From assembly GCF_014697355.1 (NCBI RefSeq), contig NZ_JACJRQ010000009.1, positions 168,440-232,439 on the forward strand: 64,000 nucleotides of DNA, given 5' to 3'. Below the pieces are notes generated by a model that ran no database searches, was not told the DNA's origin, and saw only the letters and a list, made by a program, of their open reading frames with translations. Position numbers and translations under genes: made by a program. Source of the stretch: Nostoc calcicola FACHB-3891. GTDB taxonomy: Bacteria > Cyanobacteriota > Cyanobacteriia > Cyanobacteriales > Nostocaceae. Numbering within the stretch: position 1 is the stretch's first letter; every line of letters starts with the position of its first letter. Below, in pieces: positions 27,683 through 37,521 of the stretch.

Positions 27683-29656
27683 CTATTCCCCACCTGGACA
27701 CACTTGCTGTACTCTTTGGGGAAGTTGCCGACACATCTGCTGGAATCCTTGAGGGTTAATTTGCCTCCAAGCAAATAATCCCAGACTTGTACCCCCAAAA
27801 AGCAACGCCAACACACCCCCCAGCATTACCAAGCGTTTACCCCGCTTAGGTTTTTCGATTAAAGTTGGTGGAATTTCTGGGTTTATAGCTGGTTCCTCTG
27901 GAAGAGCCAAATCTACATTTAAATCTAGCAGCGCTTGGGAACTTTCTGTGAAAGAGCTTGGTTCTTCTTCTACTTCCTGTAATTCTTCTGGTTCTTCTAT
28001 TTCTGCTTCTACAATTTCTACTGACGGTGTGGGAGTAACAACTGCTAAATATTCCGGGGAAACACGGCAATAAGTCAGAACAACCGAAATATTATCACGC
28101 CCATTTTTTTCGTTTGCCAGATTAATCCAATTGCGGACAGCATCTTCAACTGTGACTTCACCCGCGAACACAGGTTTGGCATAATCCTGCCAACATTGTT
28201 CTACCCAGTTGCGATCGCTTAAACCATCAGAACACAACAGCAATATACCATCTTCTTCCACAATGAAACGCTGAATCCTCACACGCAAAGATTCTGCATC
28301 TCTTGTCCCCAAAGCTTGAGTTAGGGCGGTAGCATCTGGTCTTAAAAGTGCCTTTCGATACAAGCTCTTAGCAAAACGTACTTCCCGCGCCGCTACATCA
28401 TCATCTATTGTTAATAGCTGACAATAGTTAGGAGTAATCCAATAAGCACGGCTATCACCAACATTAGCTAAATATAATTCATGGCTATTGTGCGATCGCC
28501 AACCAGAAATAGTCTGAATTTGTTGTGGAACTTGCACAGCCATGACAATAGTCGTCGCCATGCGTTCTCTGCCTTGGCGTTTTTGCTCGTTATTGCGGGC
28601 AGAAATCACATTGTTTACCACCCGCAAGCTCGCTTCTAGTTGTTCTTGCAACAACTGTGGTGATACAACTTGACTTTGGGCTGCAACCTCCGCTAACAAA
28701 ACGCGAATTTGCAACTTCACAGACTCCACTGCTAACCGACTAGCAACTTCACCGCCTTCATGTCCGCCAATACCATCGCAAACAATCGACAAATGGGGTA
28801 TCAAGCGATCGTCTAAGTCACTAAAAGCATTAGGATAACAACTATCTTCATTTTGCGGCATTACTAAGCCAACATCTGTGGAGCCTGCCACCTTGAGACT
28901 TAAAGGCAACTCTGCCGCAGATGCTAGTAGTAAATTATTGAGTTGAGTAACAATAACATCTAACTCTACCTCAGTTTCACACATCCGCTGTACTACATTC
29001 TGCAACCCTTTGGCTATGGATGTTTGTGCAGATGTTACCAAAGGCTGCCAACACTGTCCTAACTTTTGTAGAGATGTTTCATCAAACGTCTCTACCAGTT
29101 CCAACAGTCGCACACACCAACCTTGGACTCTCAAATTATCTTGCACCAATAAACTGCGGGCAAGTCCCAATTCTGATAAAGGTGTCCAAAGTTGGAGAAT
29201 TTGCCACAGCCAATAAACTTGTCGTACCGCTGTTGCTTGCTCCCACGCCTGGGCAATAGTTGGGTAAATATGCCCTGTCTCATCTATCGGCACATTTTCT
29301 AATAAAAGAGTATCACCTGCATCCTCCTCAATGCCACGAGCAAACCCATAAACCTGGGGTAGATGCAACCGTTCTTGATATAACCGTAAATAAGGAATTA
29401 CTGCTTTTGGCAATTCCTCAGGTACATCCGGCGGTAGTCCTGGTTGAGTATCCAGCCAAACTTGGTGTCTAATTACTTCATATCTATTTGCTACCTTAGT
29501 GTCTGGTGGTACTTTGGCAGACAATGAGCCAATAGCCCAGAGATAGCGGCGAACAAGGGGAGTTTGACAACTGCCACAAACAGTATTTTCCTCAGAATTA
29601 ATTGGGTCATGACAGTTTGGACTTATACAATAAATTATCCGTTGAGTAAAAATCAT
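27683..29656 (-). CDS. PP2C-type Ser/Thr protein phosphatase with zinc ribbon and C-terminal membrane anchor
   Basis: The 657-residue protein starts with a four-cysteine zinc-ribbon-like segment (CISPNC...CGSC, about residues 10-31). An uncharacterised helical region follows (about 40-250), then a PP2C catalytic domain (about 255-530) with metal-binding VCDGIGGHEGGE, LYLANVGDSRAYW, LLCSDGLSD and GRDNISVVL. An acidic Pro/Glu linker precedes one transmembrane helix (about 612-632). It probably removes phosphate from Ser/Thr kinase substrates. The kinase at 40036 is a candidate partner only by function, not by linkage. Confidence 0.9.
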   Translation of the reverse strand: MIFTQRIIYCISPNCHDPINSEENTVCGSCQTPLVRRYLWAIGSLSAKVPPDTKVANRYEVIRHQVWLDTQPGLPPDVPEELPKAVIPYLRLYQERLHLPQVYGFARGIEEDAGDTLLLENVPIDETGHIYPTIAQAWEQATAVRQVYWLWQILQLWTPLSELGLARSLLVQDNLRVQGWCVRLLELVETFDETSLQKLGQCWQPLVTSAQTSIAKGLQNVVQRMCETEVELDVIVTQLNNLLLASAAELPLSLKVAGSTDVGLVMPQNEDSCYPNAFSDLDDRLIPHLSIVCDGIGGHEGGEVASRLAVESVKLQIRVLLAEVAAQSQVVSPQLLQEQLEASLRVVNNVISARNNEQKRQGRERMATTIVMAVQVPQQIQTISGWRSHNSHELYLANVGDSRAYWITPNYCQLLTIDDDVAAREVRFAKSLYRKALLRPDATALTQALGTRDAESLRVRIQRFIVEEDGILLLCSDGLSDRNWVEQCWQDYAKPVFAGEVTVEDAVRNWINLANEKNGRDNISVVLTYCRVSPEYLAVVTPTPSVEIVEAEIEEPEELQEVEEEPSSFTESSQALLDLNVDLALPEEPAINPEIPPTLIEKPKRGKRLVMLGGVLALLFGGTSLGLFAWRQINPQGFQQMCRQLPQRVQQVCPGGE

Positions 29657-29890
29657 AAAGGTATAAATTTAAGGAACAAATCAACTCATGAATTTCGGTT
29701 AAATTTAGCTGTCAACAACTTGAAGGCTAGAATAGACTGGACTTGTGTACCCCTGGCTACACCTTGTTACTGAAATTAATCAAAATTATTGGTAAAAAAA
29801 CCAAATTTTGTTTTCCGTTAATAGCCTACGTCTGGGTGTATCTAATCTTATAAATGCATTTACGTCAATGTAGAGTCTTAGGATAGCGCT

Positions 29891-30325
29891 ATGCCAAGTT
29901 TTACTTTAATTTGGCTTCTTGCAGGAGCAGTTCTCTGTTTAATGGAACTGTTCTTACCATCGGCGTTCGTCGCCTTCATGATGGGAATTAGCGCTTTTGT
30001 CGTGGCGCTGCTGTCTGGAGTCGGTTTGACAAGTTTATGGTTGCAAATTGTAGTTTGGCTGTTGCTTTCCACAACACTAATTCTGCTTTTCCGTCGCTTT
30101 TTGCAACCGCGACGACGCAAGTCAAAAATTCAAGATGCAGTCATAGCTGAAACCCTCACAGAAATTCCACCTGGGAAAACAGGGCGAGTGCTGTACGAGG
30201 GAAATTCTTGGCAAGCACGATGTGACGATGACAAATTCCGCATAGCGTCCAATCAAAGAGTTTATGTGGTTAGGAGAGAAGGCACCACCTTAATTGTGAT
30301 ACCAGAAAATTTGTTGAGTTCTTAA
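29891..30325 (+). CDS. NfeD family membrane protein
   Basis: The 144-residue protein has two or three N-terminal hydrophobic helices (about residues 5-75), a basic loop (RRFLQPRRRKSK) and a C-terminal OB-fold domain with GKTGRVLYEGNSWQARCDDD and VYVVRREGTTLIVIP. This is the short NfeD type, usually paired with an SPFH protein. The stomatin-like gene follows about 200 bases downstream on the same strand, supporting this. A role in membrane microdomain or protein quality control is inferred. Confidence 0.9.
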   Translation: MPSFTLIWLLAGAVLCLMELFLPSAFVAFMMGISAFVVALLSGVGLTSLWLQIVVWLLLSTTLILLFRRFLQPRRRKSKIQDAVIAETLTEIPPGKTGRVLYEGNSWQARCDDDKFRIASNQRVYVVRREGTTLIVIPENLLSS

Positions 30326-30529
30326 TGGAAGTGCCGAGTAGAGACGCGATTAATCGCCTCTGTACAAGAGTTTGGAGTTATTCTCCCCGTCTCCCCCTTT
30401 CCCGGTTGGTGAGCGTACCCCTACGGCGAAGCAAGGCTGGGCGTAGCGTTTCGTAGAGAAGTCAAACCACATCTCCCCCTCATTTCCCCTTTCAAGTGAT
30501 ATTTAATTAAAAAAATCAGGAGATTTACA

Positions 30530-31540
30530 ATGGAACAGTTCTTTTTACTAGTCTTTTTAGCCCTTGGTGGTTCTGCTGTAGCGGGGTCTGTGAAAGTCGT
30601 CAATCAAGGTAATGAAGCTTTGGTGGAAAGATTGGGTAGCTATAACAAAAAGCTAGAACCTGGTCTAAATTTTGTCATTCCTTTTCTAGATAAAATTGTT
30701 TACAAAGAAACCATCCGCGAAAAAGTCTTAGATATTCCTCCCCAAAAATGCATCACCCGTGACAACGTAAGCATTGAAGTGGATGCGGTGGTTTATTGGC
30801 GCATCGTGGATATGGAAAAAGCCTGGTATAAGGTTGAAAATCTCCAGTCAGCAATGGTGAATTTGGTGCTTACCCAAATTCGCTCGGAAATGGGACAATT
30901 GGAGTTAGATCAAACCTTTACTGCTCGTACCCAAATCAATGAACTTTTGTTGCAAGATTTGGATGTTGCTACCGATCCTTGGGGCGTAAAAGTGACGCGG
31001 GTAGAATTGCGGGATATTATTCCTTCTCAAGCAGTGCAGGAATCAATGGAATTGCAAATGTCAGCAGAACGCCGCAGACGGGCAGCAATTTTAAATTCTG
31101 AGGGCGAACGGGAAGCTGCCATTAATAGCGCCAGAGGTAAAGCTGAAGCACAAATTTTAGATGCCGAAGCTCGTCAAAAAGCGACAATTCTCCAAGCGGA
31201 AGCGCAACAAAAAACCATTGTGTTGCAAGCACAAGCTGAACGTCAGCAACAAGTTCTCAAAGCCCAAGCAACCGCAGAGGCAATGCAAATTATTACCAAT
31301 ACTCTCAAATCTGAAGGAAACGCACAGCAAGCGTTGCAGTTTTTACTCGCCCAAAATTATTTAGACATGGGTACAAAGATTGGCAGCAGCGACAGCAGCA
31401 AGGTGATGTTTATGGACCCCCGCAGTATTCCCGCCACTCTAGAAGGGATGCGTTCCATTGTTACGGACGCTACTAATGGAAACTCAAACCCCTTGTTTGG
31501 TGGGGAAATATCGACAGGCAATAATAATCGGCCTGGGTGA
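30530..31540 (+). CDS. SPFH / band 7 (stomatin-like, paraslipin) protein
   Basis: The 336-residue protein has an N-terminal membrane hairpin segment (about residues 2-20) and a band 7 domain (about 22-190) with [26 protein letters not shown] and [12 protein letters not shown] long Ala/Glu/Gln coiled coil (about 185-265) and [14 protein letters not shown] complete the usual QmcA/paraslipin layout. It likely forms ring-shaped membrane oligomers. AGGAG lies about 10 bases before the ATG. It is paired with the upstream NfeD gene; the intervening 200 bases contain low-complexity and interspersed repeat sequence. Confidence 0.92.
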   Translation: MEQFFLLVFLALGGSAVAGSVKVVNQGNEALVERLGSYNKKLEPGLNFVIPFLDKIVYKETIREKVLDIPPQKCITRDNVSIEVDAVVYWRIVDMEKAWYKVENLQSAMVNLVLTQIRSEMGQLELDQTFTARTQINELLLQDLDVATDPWGVKVTRVELRDIIPSQAVQESMELQMSAERRRRAAILNSEGEREAAINSARGKAEAQILDAEARQKATILQAEAQQKTIVLQAQAERQQQVLKAQATAEAMQIITNTLKSEGNAQQALQFLLAQNYLDMGTKIGSSDSSKVMFMDPRSIPATLEGMRSIVTDATNGNSNPLFGGEISTGNNNRPG

Positions 31541-31545
31541 GGTGT

Positions 31546-31670
31546 CAATACGGTTCGGTTAAAGGGGAAAGGGGAAAGGGGAAAGGTTTCAAATACATCC
31601 TTTATCCCTTACCCCAAAACCATTTCCCAGACCACAAGCGAAGTTCATACTGCTTATCCGAACCGTATTG
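31546..31670. mobile_element. CAATACGGTTCGG MITE-like element, copy 1
   Basis: A 125-base element with inverted ends CAATACGGTTCGGTTAA and TTATCCGAACCGTATTG, and an interior of AAAGGGG repeats. Other copies are at 37054-37175 and 60755-60865. It lies between the convergent SPFH and zur-like genes. Confidence 0.8.
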
Positions 31671-31679
31671 CCACGTCCT

Positions 31680-32069
31680 TTACAAAGCCTGACATTGGCT
31701 ACACAAGCCAAAAAACTCTAGGGTGTGGTAAAAAATTTTAAACTTATGGCTGGTTTCTAGCTGGTCTTCTAGGTTATGGACGGGGCACTGATTAATTTGA
31801 ATTGAGGTACCACATTGCAAGCAAGTAAGGTGGTGTTTGTCTTGCTGCGCTAGACTGTAAAGGGCTTCACCGTTAGCCAAATTCCGCATTTGTACCATGC
31901 CTTCCAGTTTTAAGGCTTCTAAGGAGCGGTAAACCGTAGCTAAACCCATACCTTGATTTGTGTTACGTAGTTCTACATAAATATCCTGGGCAGAAATGCC
32001 TTTTTTGATGGTTTTTAGCAGGTTCAAAATACGCTCTTGACTGCGGGTGCGTATGACTGTCATAGACAA
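31680..32069 (-). CDS. zur: Fur family metalloregulator, Zur (FurB)-like
   Basis: The 129-residue protein has an N-terminal winged helix (RTRSQERILNLLKTIKKGIS, MGLATVYRSLEALKLEGMVQ) and a dimerisation domain with two CxxC motifs (LTCLQCG, GLCSQCQ), a HH pair and NQCPVH. This pattern matches cyanobacterial Zur/FurB rather than FurA or PerR, though the assignment to zinc is by resemblance. It would repress zinc uptake genes under zinc sufficiency. A promoter of about 140 bases separates it from the divergent purS. Confidence 0.83.
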   Translation of the reverse strand: MSMTVIRTRSQERILNLLKTIKKGISAQDIYVELRNTNQGMGLATVYRSLEALKLEGMVQMRNLANGEALYSLAQQDKHHLTCLQCGTSIQINQCPVHNLEDQLETSHKFKIFYHTLEFFGLCSQCQAL

Positions 32070-32209
32070 TTATTTAAATATGCCACTGTAATTTGAAGCT
32101 GTTGGACTGGCTAATTAAAAAATTAACTTTAACTGCTTCGTAATCTTATTTTCACTCAGTTGGAACAGAAAGTTATAGTATAGCGATCGCAGCATTCACC
32201 AAAAAGCCC

Positions 32210-32488
32210 GTGCAAAGGAAGTATCTAGCTAAAATTCACGTGACACTTCGTCCCTCAGTCCTAGACCCTGCTGGTGTGGCTGTACAATCCGGTCTCCAGC
32301 AAATGGGATACGATAACGTTGAGCAAGTGCGAATTGGTAAGTACATTGAACTCACCATCGTCTCGCCGGATGAAAAAAAAGCGCGTCAAGACCTCAATAA
32401 CATCTGCGACCAAATGCTAGCAAATCCGGTGATTGAAAATTATCGCTTTGATTTAATTGAGGTCGAATCACAGACGGGGGTGTTTTAG
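32210..32488 (+). CDS. purS: Phosphoribosylformylglycinamidine synthase subunit PurS
   Basis: The 92-residue protein begins with GTG at 32210. The PurS pattern is clear: YLAKIHVTLRPSVLDPAGVA, GLQQMGYDNVEQVRIGKYIE and NPVIENYRFDL. PurS bridges PurQ and the small PurL in the FGAM synthase complex, fourth step of purine synthesis. purQ follows 165 bases downstream, separated by a low-complexity GGGGAGT/CCCCATT tract that may have inserted between originally closer genes. purL is not in the window. Confidence 0.95.
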   Translation: MQRKYLAKIHVTLRPSVLDPAGVAVQSGLQQMGYDNVEQVRIGKYIELTIVSPDEKKARQDLNNICDQMLANPVIENYRFDLIEVESQTGVF

Positions 32489-32653
32489 GGAGTGGGGAGT
32501 GGGGAGATGGGGAGTGGGGAGATGGGGAGATAGGGAGTTGACAGTTATCAGTTAACTGTTCACTGTTCACTGTCCAATGCCCCATTTCCCATTTCCCATT
32601 TCCCATTCCCCATTGCCCATTCCCCATTGCCCATTCCCCATTCCAATTGACAA

Positions 32654-33331
32654 ATGACTAAATTCGGTATTGTTGTTTTTCCGGGTTCTAATTGCGATCG
32701 CGATGTCGCCTATGTGACCAGAGACTTGTTAGGGCAACCGACTCGTATGGTTTGGCATCAAGACACAGACATTGCTGATTTGGATGTTATCGTGATACCT
32801 GGTGGCTTTAGTTACGGGGATTATCTACGCTGTGGTGCCATCGCTCGGTTTTCGCCTGTGATGCAGCAGGTTGTAGAACACGCCCAAAAGGGTAAGTTTG
32901 TCCTCGGTATTTGCAATGGTTTTCAGGTATTAACTGAAGCTGGTCTTTTGCCGGGGGTGTTGACTAAAAATCGAGATTTGCATTTTATCTGCGATCGCGT
33001 TTCGATAAAGGTTGAGCGTACCAATCTACCTTGGACGCAAGCTTATCACGATGGCGAAACTATCACTTTGCCCATTGCCCACGGCGAAGGACGATTCTAC
33101 ACTGACGCAGATACTTTGGCAGCAATTGAAGATAACGGGCAAGTCTTGTTCCGCTATGCAGGAGAGAATCCCAATGGTTCATTGAACAATATTGCGGGGA
33201 TTTGCGATCGTCAAGGCAATGTCTTGGGTATGATGCCGCACCCAGAAAGAGCGTCTGATGCCATGTTGGGCAATAGCGATGGCTTACGCTTATTTCAAGG
33301 ATTGTTAGAGAAGGTGGCAGCGTTGGTTTAA
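32654..33331 (+). CDS. purQ: Phosphoribosylformylglycinamidine synthase subunit PurQ
   Basis: A class I glutamine amidotransferase of 225 residues. The nucleophile motif is VLGICNGFQVL, the oxyanion segment is IPGGFSYGDYLRCGAIA, and the C-terminal catalytic His/Glu lie in MMPHPERASD. It supplies ammonia from glutamine to PurL. It is intact and of normal length, and follows purS. Confidence 0.96.
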   Translation: MTKFGIVVFPGSNCDRDVAYVTRDLLGQPTRMVWHQDTDIADLDVIVIPGGFSYGDYLRCGAIARFSPVMQQVVEHAQKGKFVLGICNGFQVLTEAGLLPGVLTKNRDLHFICDRVSIKVERTNLPWTQAYHDGETITLPIAHGEGRFYTDADTLAAIEDNGQVLFRYAGENPNGSLNNIAGICDRQGNVLGMMPHPERASDAMLGNSDGLRLFQGLLEKVAALV

Positions 33332-33544
33332 TAATTACTAATTCGTAATTCGTAATTAAAAGGATTTGAGTCAGTAGCTCAATTTGAAAGAAAATAAGCA
33401 GTCTACAATTAGCCCAAAATTAAATCCGACGAAACCCCCAATTTGAACCTTGTCAGAAAGTTTGGATCTAAATCCCCTACTTTATCAATTACGAATTACG
33501 AATTACAAATTACGAATTATTTTAAGCCTTTTGCCTAAGATCCT

Positions 33545-35428
33545 CTAACTTCCCAACATCTGCAAGTTATGTAATGTGGCATAAAGCCCACCTTGTTGCA
33601 GTAATTGTTCGTGGCTTCCTTGTTCGATTAATTCGCCGCGCTTCAAAACAAAAATCCGGTCTACATTGCGAATTGTAGACAAACGGTGAGCAATAATAAT
33701 CGCGGTACGTCTGAACAAAAGCTGGTCTAATGCTTCTTGGATTAAAGCTTCTGTACCAACATCTAAACTAGCAGTAGCTTCATCTAATACTAAAATTTGA
33801 GGATTACGAATAGCAGCGCGGGCAAAGGCTAAAAGTTGCTTTTGTCCACTAGAAATATTTGTACCTCTTTCCCGAAGTTGAGTGTCGTAACTTTGGGGTA
33901 ATTCTTCTATAAACTGGGCAATGTTGGTTTTTTCTGCTGCTTGTTGAATCTGTTCAACTGTATAACCATCTCCTAAAGAAATGTTGCTTTTAACATCACC
34001 AGCAAACACAAAACCGTCTTGTAAAATTACTGCCATGTAACGCCGTAATTCTGCTTGTGGCACATCTTTAATATCTATGCCATCAATGAGAATGCGTCCT
34101 TGGGTGGGTTCATAGAGGCGACACAAAAGCCGAATTATAGAAGTTTTACCAGCACCTGTGGGACCAACTAATGCCACCTTCTCACCAGGATGAATGGTGA
34201 AATCTAAGTCTTTAATTACATAATCATCGTTTTTGTAGGCAAACCAAACGTGTTCAAAACGAATTTCTCCCAGTTCGGGTGGAATAGTTATATCTGGAGA
34301 TTCTAAATTTGCAACTATCTCGTCTATGTAGCCAAATTTAGCATCTAGAATTGAATAGCGCACATTAGCCCGATCGCGTATTTCTATCGGTTCATCTAAG
34401 ATATCGCTGACGCGTTCAATGGCAGTGAAACCAGATTGAATTACCGTAAATTTTTCGGCAAAATTCTTTAATGGGTCAAATAATCGCTGGGCATATAAAA
34501 TAAATGCCGATAAAGTCCCAAAAGTCAAGGCTTTATCTAATAACATCCAACCACCCAACCATAAAACAGCTGCGATCGCCACTAGTCCAATCCATTCCAA
34601 AGTTGCCGAAACAGCTGCATCATAAAAGATGTTTTTATCTACTTGCTGAGTGTAGCGCCTGTTGGTGGCACGAAATAATTCGGCATTAAATTTTTCTCTA
34701 CGGAACAACTGCACTACATTAATGCCAACTACATTTTCTTGTAGCTGTGAATTTAGTATGGAAAGTTCTTCTCGCCCTTTGTAATTGGCTTTGCGATACT
34801 GTTTCTGTAAGTAAACGATTACCCAGGTAATCGGTAACAGCATCAATAGTAACAAGCTAGCAAGTTCCCATTGAATAGAAAACATTAAAGCCACAATCAC
34901 CAGCATGGAAAACAAATCGGATAAGATGCCGATCGCCCCAGTAGAAAAGACATCACCTAACACTTCTACATCACTGGTGATTCTAGTAATTAATTTACCT
35001 AAGGGCGTCCTGTCAAAAAAACGCACCGCTAGAGATGTTACATGATGAAATAAGTCTTGGCGAATTGCTGTGGTGATTTCTTGACCTAACTTTTGTACGA
35101 GATAACCCTGGTAGCCTGTCAAAAACAATCGAATGGCGATCGCAATTAGCAATAATCCTTCTAAGATATTTAGCGCTTGCGAAAAGGGGCGATTCCTTAA
35201 GAATTCGTAAGCACTCGATTCATTGCGAATCAGGGAAATAATTTGTCCAATTAACAGCGGTTGTACGGCATTAGCGATGGCAAGGGGTACGAGTAGGAAC
35301 ATGGACAGCGCCAACAGTCCCCCACTGCGACGGGCATAGGGCAGTAAACGCAAAAACAACCGCCAGTCATTTTCACCCCGACCGTGTTGTGTGTATGATT
35401 TTTTGTTGAGAGATTGGTAGATGCTCAT
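33545..35428 (-). CDS. ABC transporter, fused permease and ATPase (exporter type)
   Basis: The 627-residue half-transporter has six predicted membrane helices (about residues 30-340) and a nucleotide-binding domain (about 385-620) with Walker A GPTGAGKT, signature ISSGQKQLL, Walker B ILVLDEATA and switch HRLST. This is the MsbA/MdlB-like exporter layout, probably a homodimer. The substrate is unknown. It has no C39 peptidase domain, so it is not an obvious processor of the peptide at 59482. It lies alone on the minus strand, downstream of inverted ATTACGAATTA tracts. Confidence 0.9.
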   Translation of the reverse strand: MSIYQSLNKKSYTQHGRGENDWRLFLRLLPYARRSGGLLALSMFLLVPLAIANAVQPLLIGQIISLIRNESSAYEFLRNRPFSQALNILEGLLLIAIAIRLFLTGYQGYLVQKLGQEITTAIRQDLFHHVTSLAVRFFDRTPLGKLITRITSDVEVLGDVFSTGAIGILSDLFSMLVIVALMFSIQWELASLLLLMLLPITWVIVYLQKQYRKANYKGREELSILNSQLQENVVGINVVQLFRREKFNAELFRATNRRYTQQVDKNIFYDAAVSATLEWIGLVAIAAVLWLGGWMLLDKALTFGTLSAFILYAQRLFDPLKNFAEKFTVIQSGFTAIERVSDILDEPIEIRDRANVRYSILDAKFGYIDEIVANLESPDITIPPELGEIRFEHVWFAYKNDDYVIKDLDFTIHPGEKVALVGPTGAGKTSIIRLLCRLYEPTQGRILIDGIDIKDVPQAELRRYMAVILQDGFVFAGDVKSNISLGDGYTVEQIQQAAEKTNIAQFIEELPQSYDTQLRERGTNISSGQKQLLAFARAAIRNPQILVLDEATASLDVGTEALIQEALDQLLFRRTAIIIAHRLSTIRNVDRIFVLKRGELIEQGSHEQLLQQGGLYATLHNLQMLGS

Positions 35429-35516
35429 AATAAGAGCATTATATTCATGTTTGCCAAAAACAAACTTTTTAATACTTGCCAGTGCGATCGCCTAGCCAAA
35501 TAATACACAATATTAA

Positions 35517-35544
35517 GTAGGGGCGCACAGCTGTGCGCCCCTAC
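35517..35544. repeat. Palindromic GTAGGGGC-family repeat
   Basis: A 28-base perfect palindrome of the ACAGCTGT-centre form, inside the 538-base gap 35429-35966 between divergent genes. The remainder of this gap shows no gene. Confidence 0.88.
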
Positions 35545-35966
35545 TGTTGGCGATCGCCTAGATTATGGAAACATTCGTCAGTTTAGAATCAAACTATCGA
35601 TAGATTACACCCAAATTTCCCCACTACCAGCATTGAGCGATACAAATATTGAGTGGATGTACAAACGCTTGGGTAAATCTTTTCTAGGCTAATAAATAAG
35701 GTTTACAGACCATTTTGCCGAAAATTATATCAAGCCCGCTACGCATCAAGCTTGATATCACACGTATTTTGGCTTAATACTCGCTAGGCTGTTTGTATTA
35801 ATCGCTTCATGGGTATGCTTTTAAGTATGAAATAGTACCACACTTCTCCCTTTACGTCTTATATCTAAAGGTAGAAGATAAAGGTTAACTCAAATTTGGG
35901 AAACCTAAGAGGAGTTCATCCCAAGAGATATCTTGTCTACTTATCGCAGAGTGCAACTGAGGTCAG

Positions 35967-36989
35967 ATGACGCAATCTTTAAATCCAGTCAAAGAGTGGG
36001 AACAACGCCGACATGAAGCAAACCGCTATTACCAAGGGGGAAAATTTCAAGAGTATCTCGATCTTGTGACTAAGAATTTACAGCTAGCAAGAGCAATTCC
36101 AGACCGAGTTAGGGAAGGTTATACATTAAACGACCTTGGTTTAGCTTATCTGGGTTGCTGGCAACCTCAAAGGGCATTAGAGCGGTTTCAACAAGCGCTT
36201 TGTGTTGCTATTGAAATCGGTAACGCGCCCGCACAAGCAACTGCACTGAGTAATCTGGGTTCTACCTACAGCCGTCTTGGACGGTTTTCCCAAGCATTGG
36301 AGTATTTTAACAAAGCACTTCCCATCTTCAGGGAATTGCAAGATACTCAAGGAGAAGTTTCTACTCTCAATGATGTAGCCCTCATTTATACCCGATTAGG
36401 AGAACCAAAACGCGCACTGTTGCTACAAAACCAAATTTTGACAATGCGTCGATTACTGGGTGACTTTTCTGGTGAAGCAACAACCCTAAATGGCATCGGA
36501 TTTGCCTACAGTGTTTTAGGCAAGTGCCATCAAGCTCTAGAATTTTTTCAAGCAGCACTGCCGATTCAGCGTGCTATGAAGAATTTAGGTGGTGAAGCAA
36601 CCACCTTGAATAACATTGCTTCAATTTATAGTGATTTAGGAGAACCGAAACAAGCGCTGTTGCTTTATCATCAAGTTCTTTTGACACGTCGAGCCATTGG
36701 CGATCGCTCTGGCGTTGCAACAACCTTGCACAACATTGGTTTTACCCACAGTATCCTCGCCCAGCATCGCCAAGCCATGAAGTTCTACAAACAAGCCATT
36801 GCCATTTACCAACAAGTGGGCGATTCTCTTGGAGAAATTTCCACTTTATTGAATATGGGAAGCCTTTACGCTACAACTAAACGCAAAAAAATGGCGCGAT
36901 TGTGCTATGCAAATGCTCAAGAATTAGCTGAGAAAATTGAACATCAGCCACTCTTGGAAAAGGTAGAGCAGTTCATCGATTCTCTATAG
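35967..36989 (+). CDS. Tetratricopeptide repeat protein
   Basis: The 340-residue soluble protein is built of about seven 40-residue TPR units, with recurring segments such as ATALSNLGSTYSRLGRFSQA, EATTLNNIASIYSDLGEPKQ and VATTLHNIGFTHS. This resembles Rapsyn/LGN-type TPRs and the TPR part of the CHAT protein at 1934. No catalytic domain is attached. A scaffold role is likely; the partner is unknown. Confidence 0.88.
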   Translation: MTQSLNPVKEWEQRRHEANRYYQGGKFQEYLDLVTKNLQLARAIPDRVREGYTLNDLGLAYLGCWQPQRALERFQQALCVAIEIGNAPAQATALSNLGSTYSRLGRFSQALEYFNKALPIFRELQDTQGEVSTLNDVALIYTRLGEPKRALLLQNQILTMRRLLGDFSGEATTLNGIGFAYSVLGKCHQALEFFQAALPIQRAMKNLGGEATTLNNIASIYSDLGEPKQALLLYHQVLLTRRAIGDRSGVATTLHNIGFTHSILAQHRQAMKFYKQAIAIYQQVGDSLGEISTLLNMGSLYATTKRKKMARLCYANAQELAEKIEHQPLLEKVEQFIDSL

Positions 36990-37053
36990 CCTGAGAAATC
37001 CGGGTTAAAAACCGCAATTACACAAACAAAACCTGGCGATTTAGGGTAGCACC

Positions 37054-37175
37054 CAATACGGTTCGGTTAAAGGGGAAAGGGGAAAGGGGAAAGGTTTCAA
37101 ATACATCTACCCCTTACCCCTTAACCTTTTCCCAGACCACAAGGGAAGTTCATACTGCTTATCCGAACCGTATTG
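37054..37175. mobile_element. CAATACGGTTCGG MITE-like element, copy 2
   Basis: A 122-base copy with the same inverted ends as at 31546. It is embedded between two halves of GGGTAGCAC repeat sequence (37043-37052 and 37177-37198), suggesting insertion into that repeat. Confidence 0.8.
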
Positions 37176-37206
37176 GGGTAGCACCGCTGTGCTACCCTAT
37201 TCTTTA

Positions 37207-37474
37207 ACAAGAAAGAATAGAGGCGTCAGTCGTCAGAATGGGCTAAACCTTAGCTATCCGCTAACAGAATTGAATTCTGAACGAAAAAGCGGATAGCGCA
37301 GCGTAAAGCCTTCTCTTTCAGAGACGCTAACGCGAACGGCATGGCTTCGCTTAGAGCGAGTCCTCGATAGCGGAGCGTTAGCGAGTAATCGAGCGTCGCG
37401 TCTGAATAAACGGGTTTAAGTCCCCCACTGATTGCATTCAGAATTCTGAATTCTGAATTCTGAATTCTTCTTTA
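37207..37474 (-). mobile_element. GAATTC-type MITE-like element, long copy
   Basis: A repeat of about 270 bases ending in tandem GAATTCTGAATTCT. It shares blocks with copies at 42611, 49871 and 55868, such as GTGGGGGACTTAAACCCG read on the minus strand. It contains an extra insertion rich in GCTAACGC/TAGCGTTAG-type repeat sequence. It fills most of the gap between the TPR and GNAT genes. Confidence 0.7.
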
Positions 37475-37521
37475 AGTTTAACCTCGTGAAAATTGCTGTA
37501 ATCTAGGCAATTATTGAGCAG

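Noticed and set aside
27314..27778. Open frames on both strands across the 42-bp repeat (154 and 97 codons)
   Set aside because: They are open only because the repeat length is a multiple of three. The products are simple Ile/Asn/Thr or Met/Asn repeats with no credible start or ribosome binding site.
33545..35428. ABC exporter as the peptide transporter for the double-glycine precursor
   Set aside because: It has no N-terminal C39 peptidase domain and lies 24 kb away.
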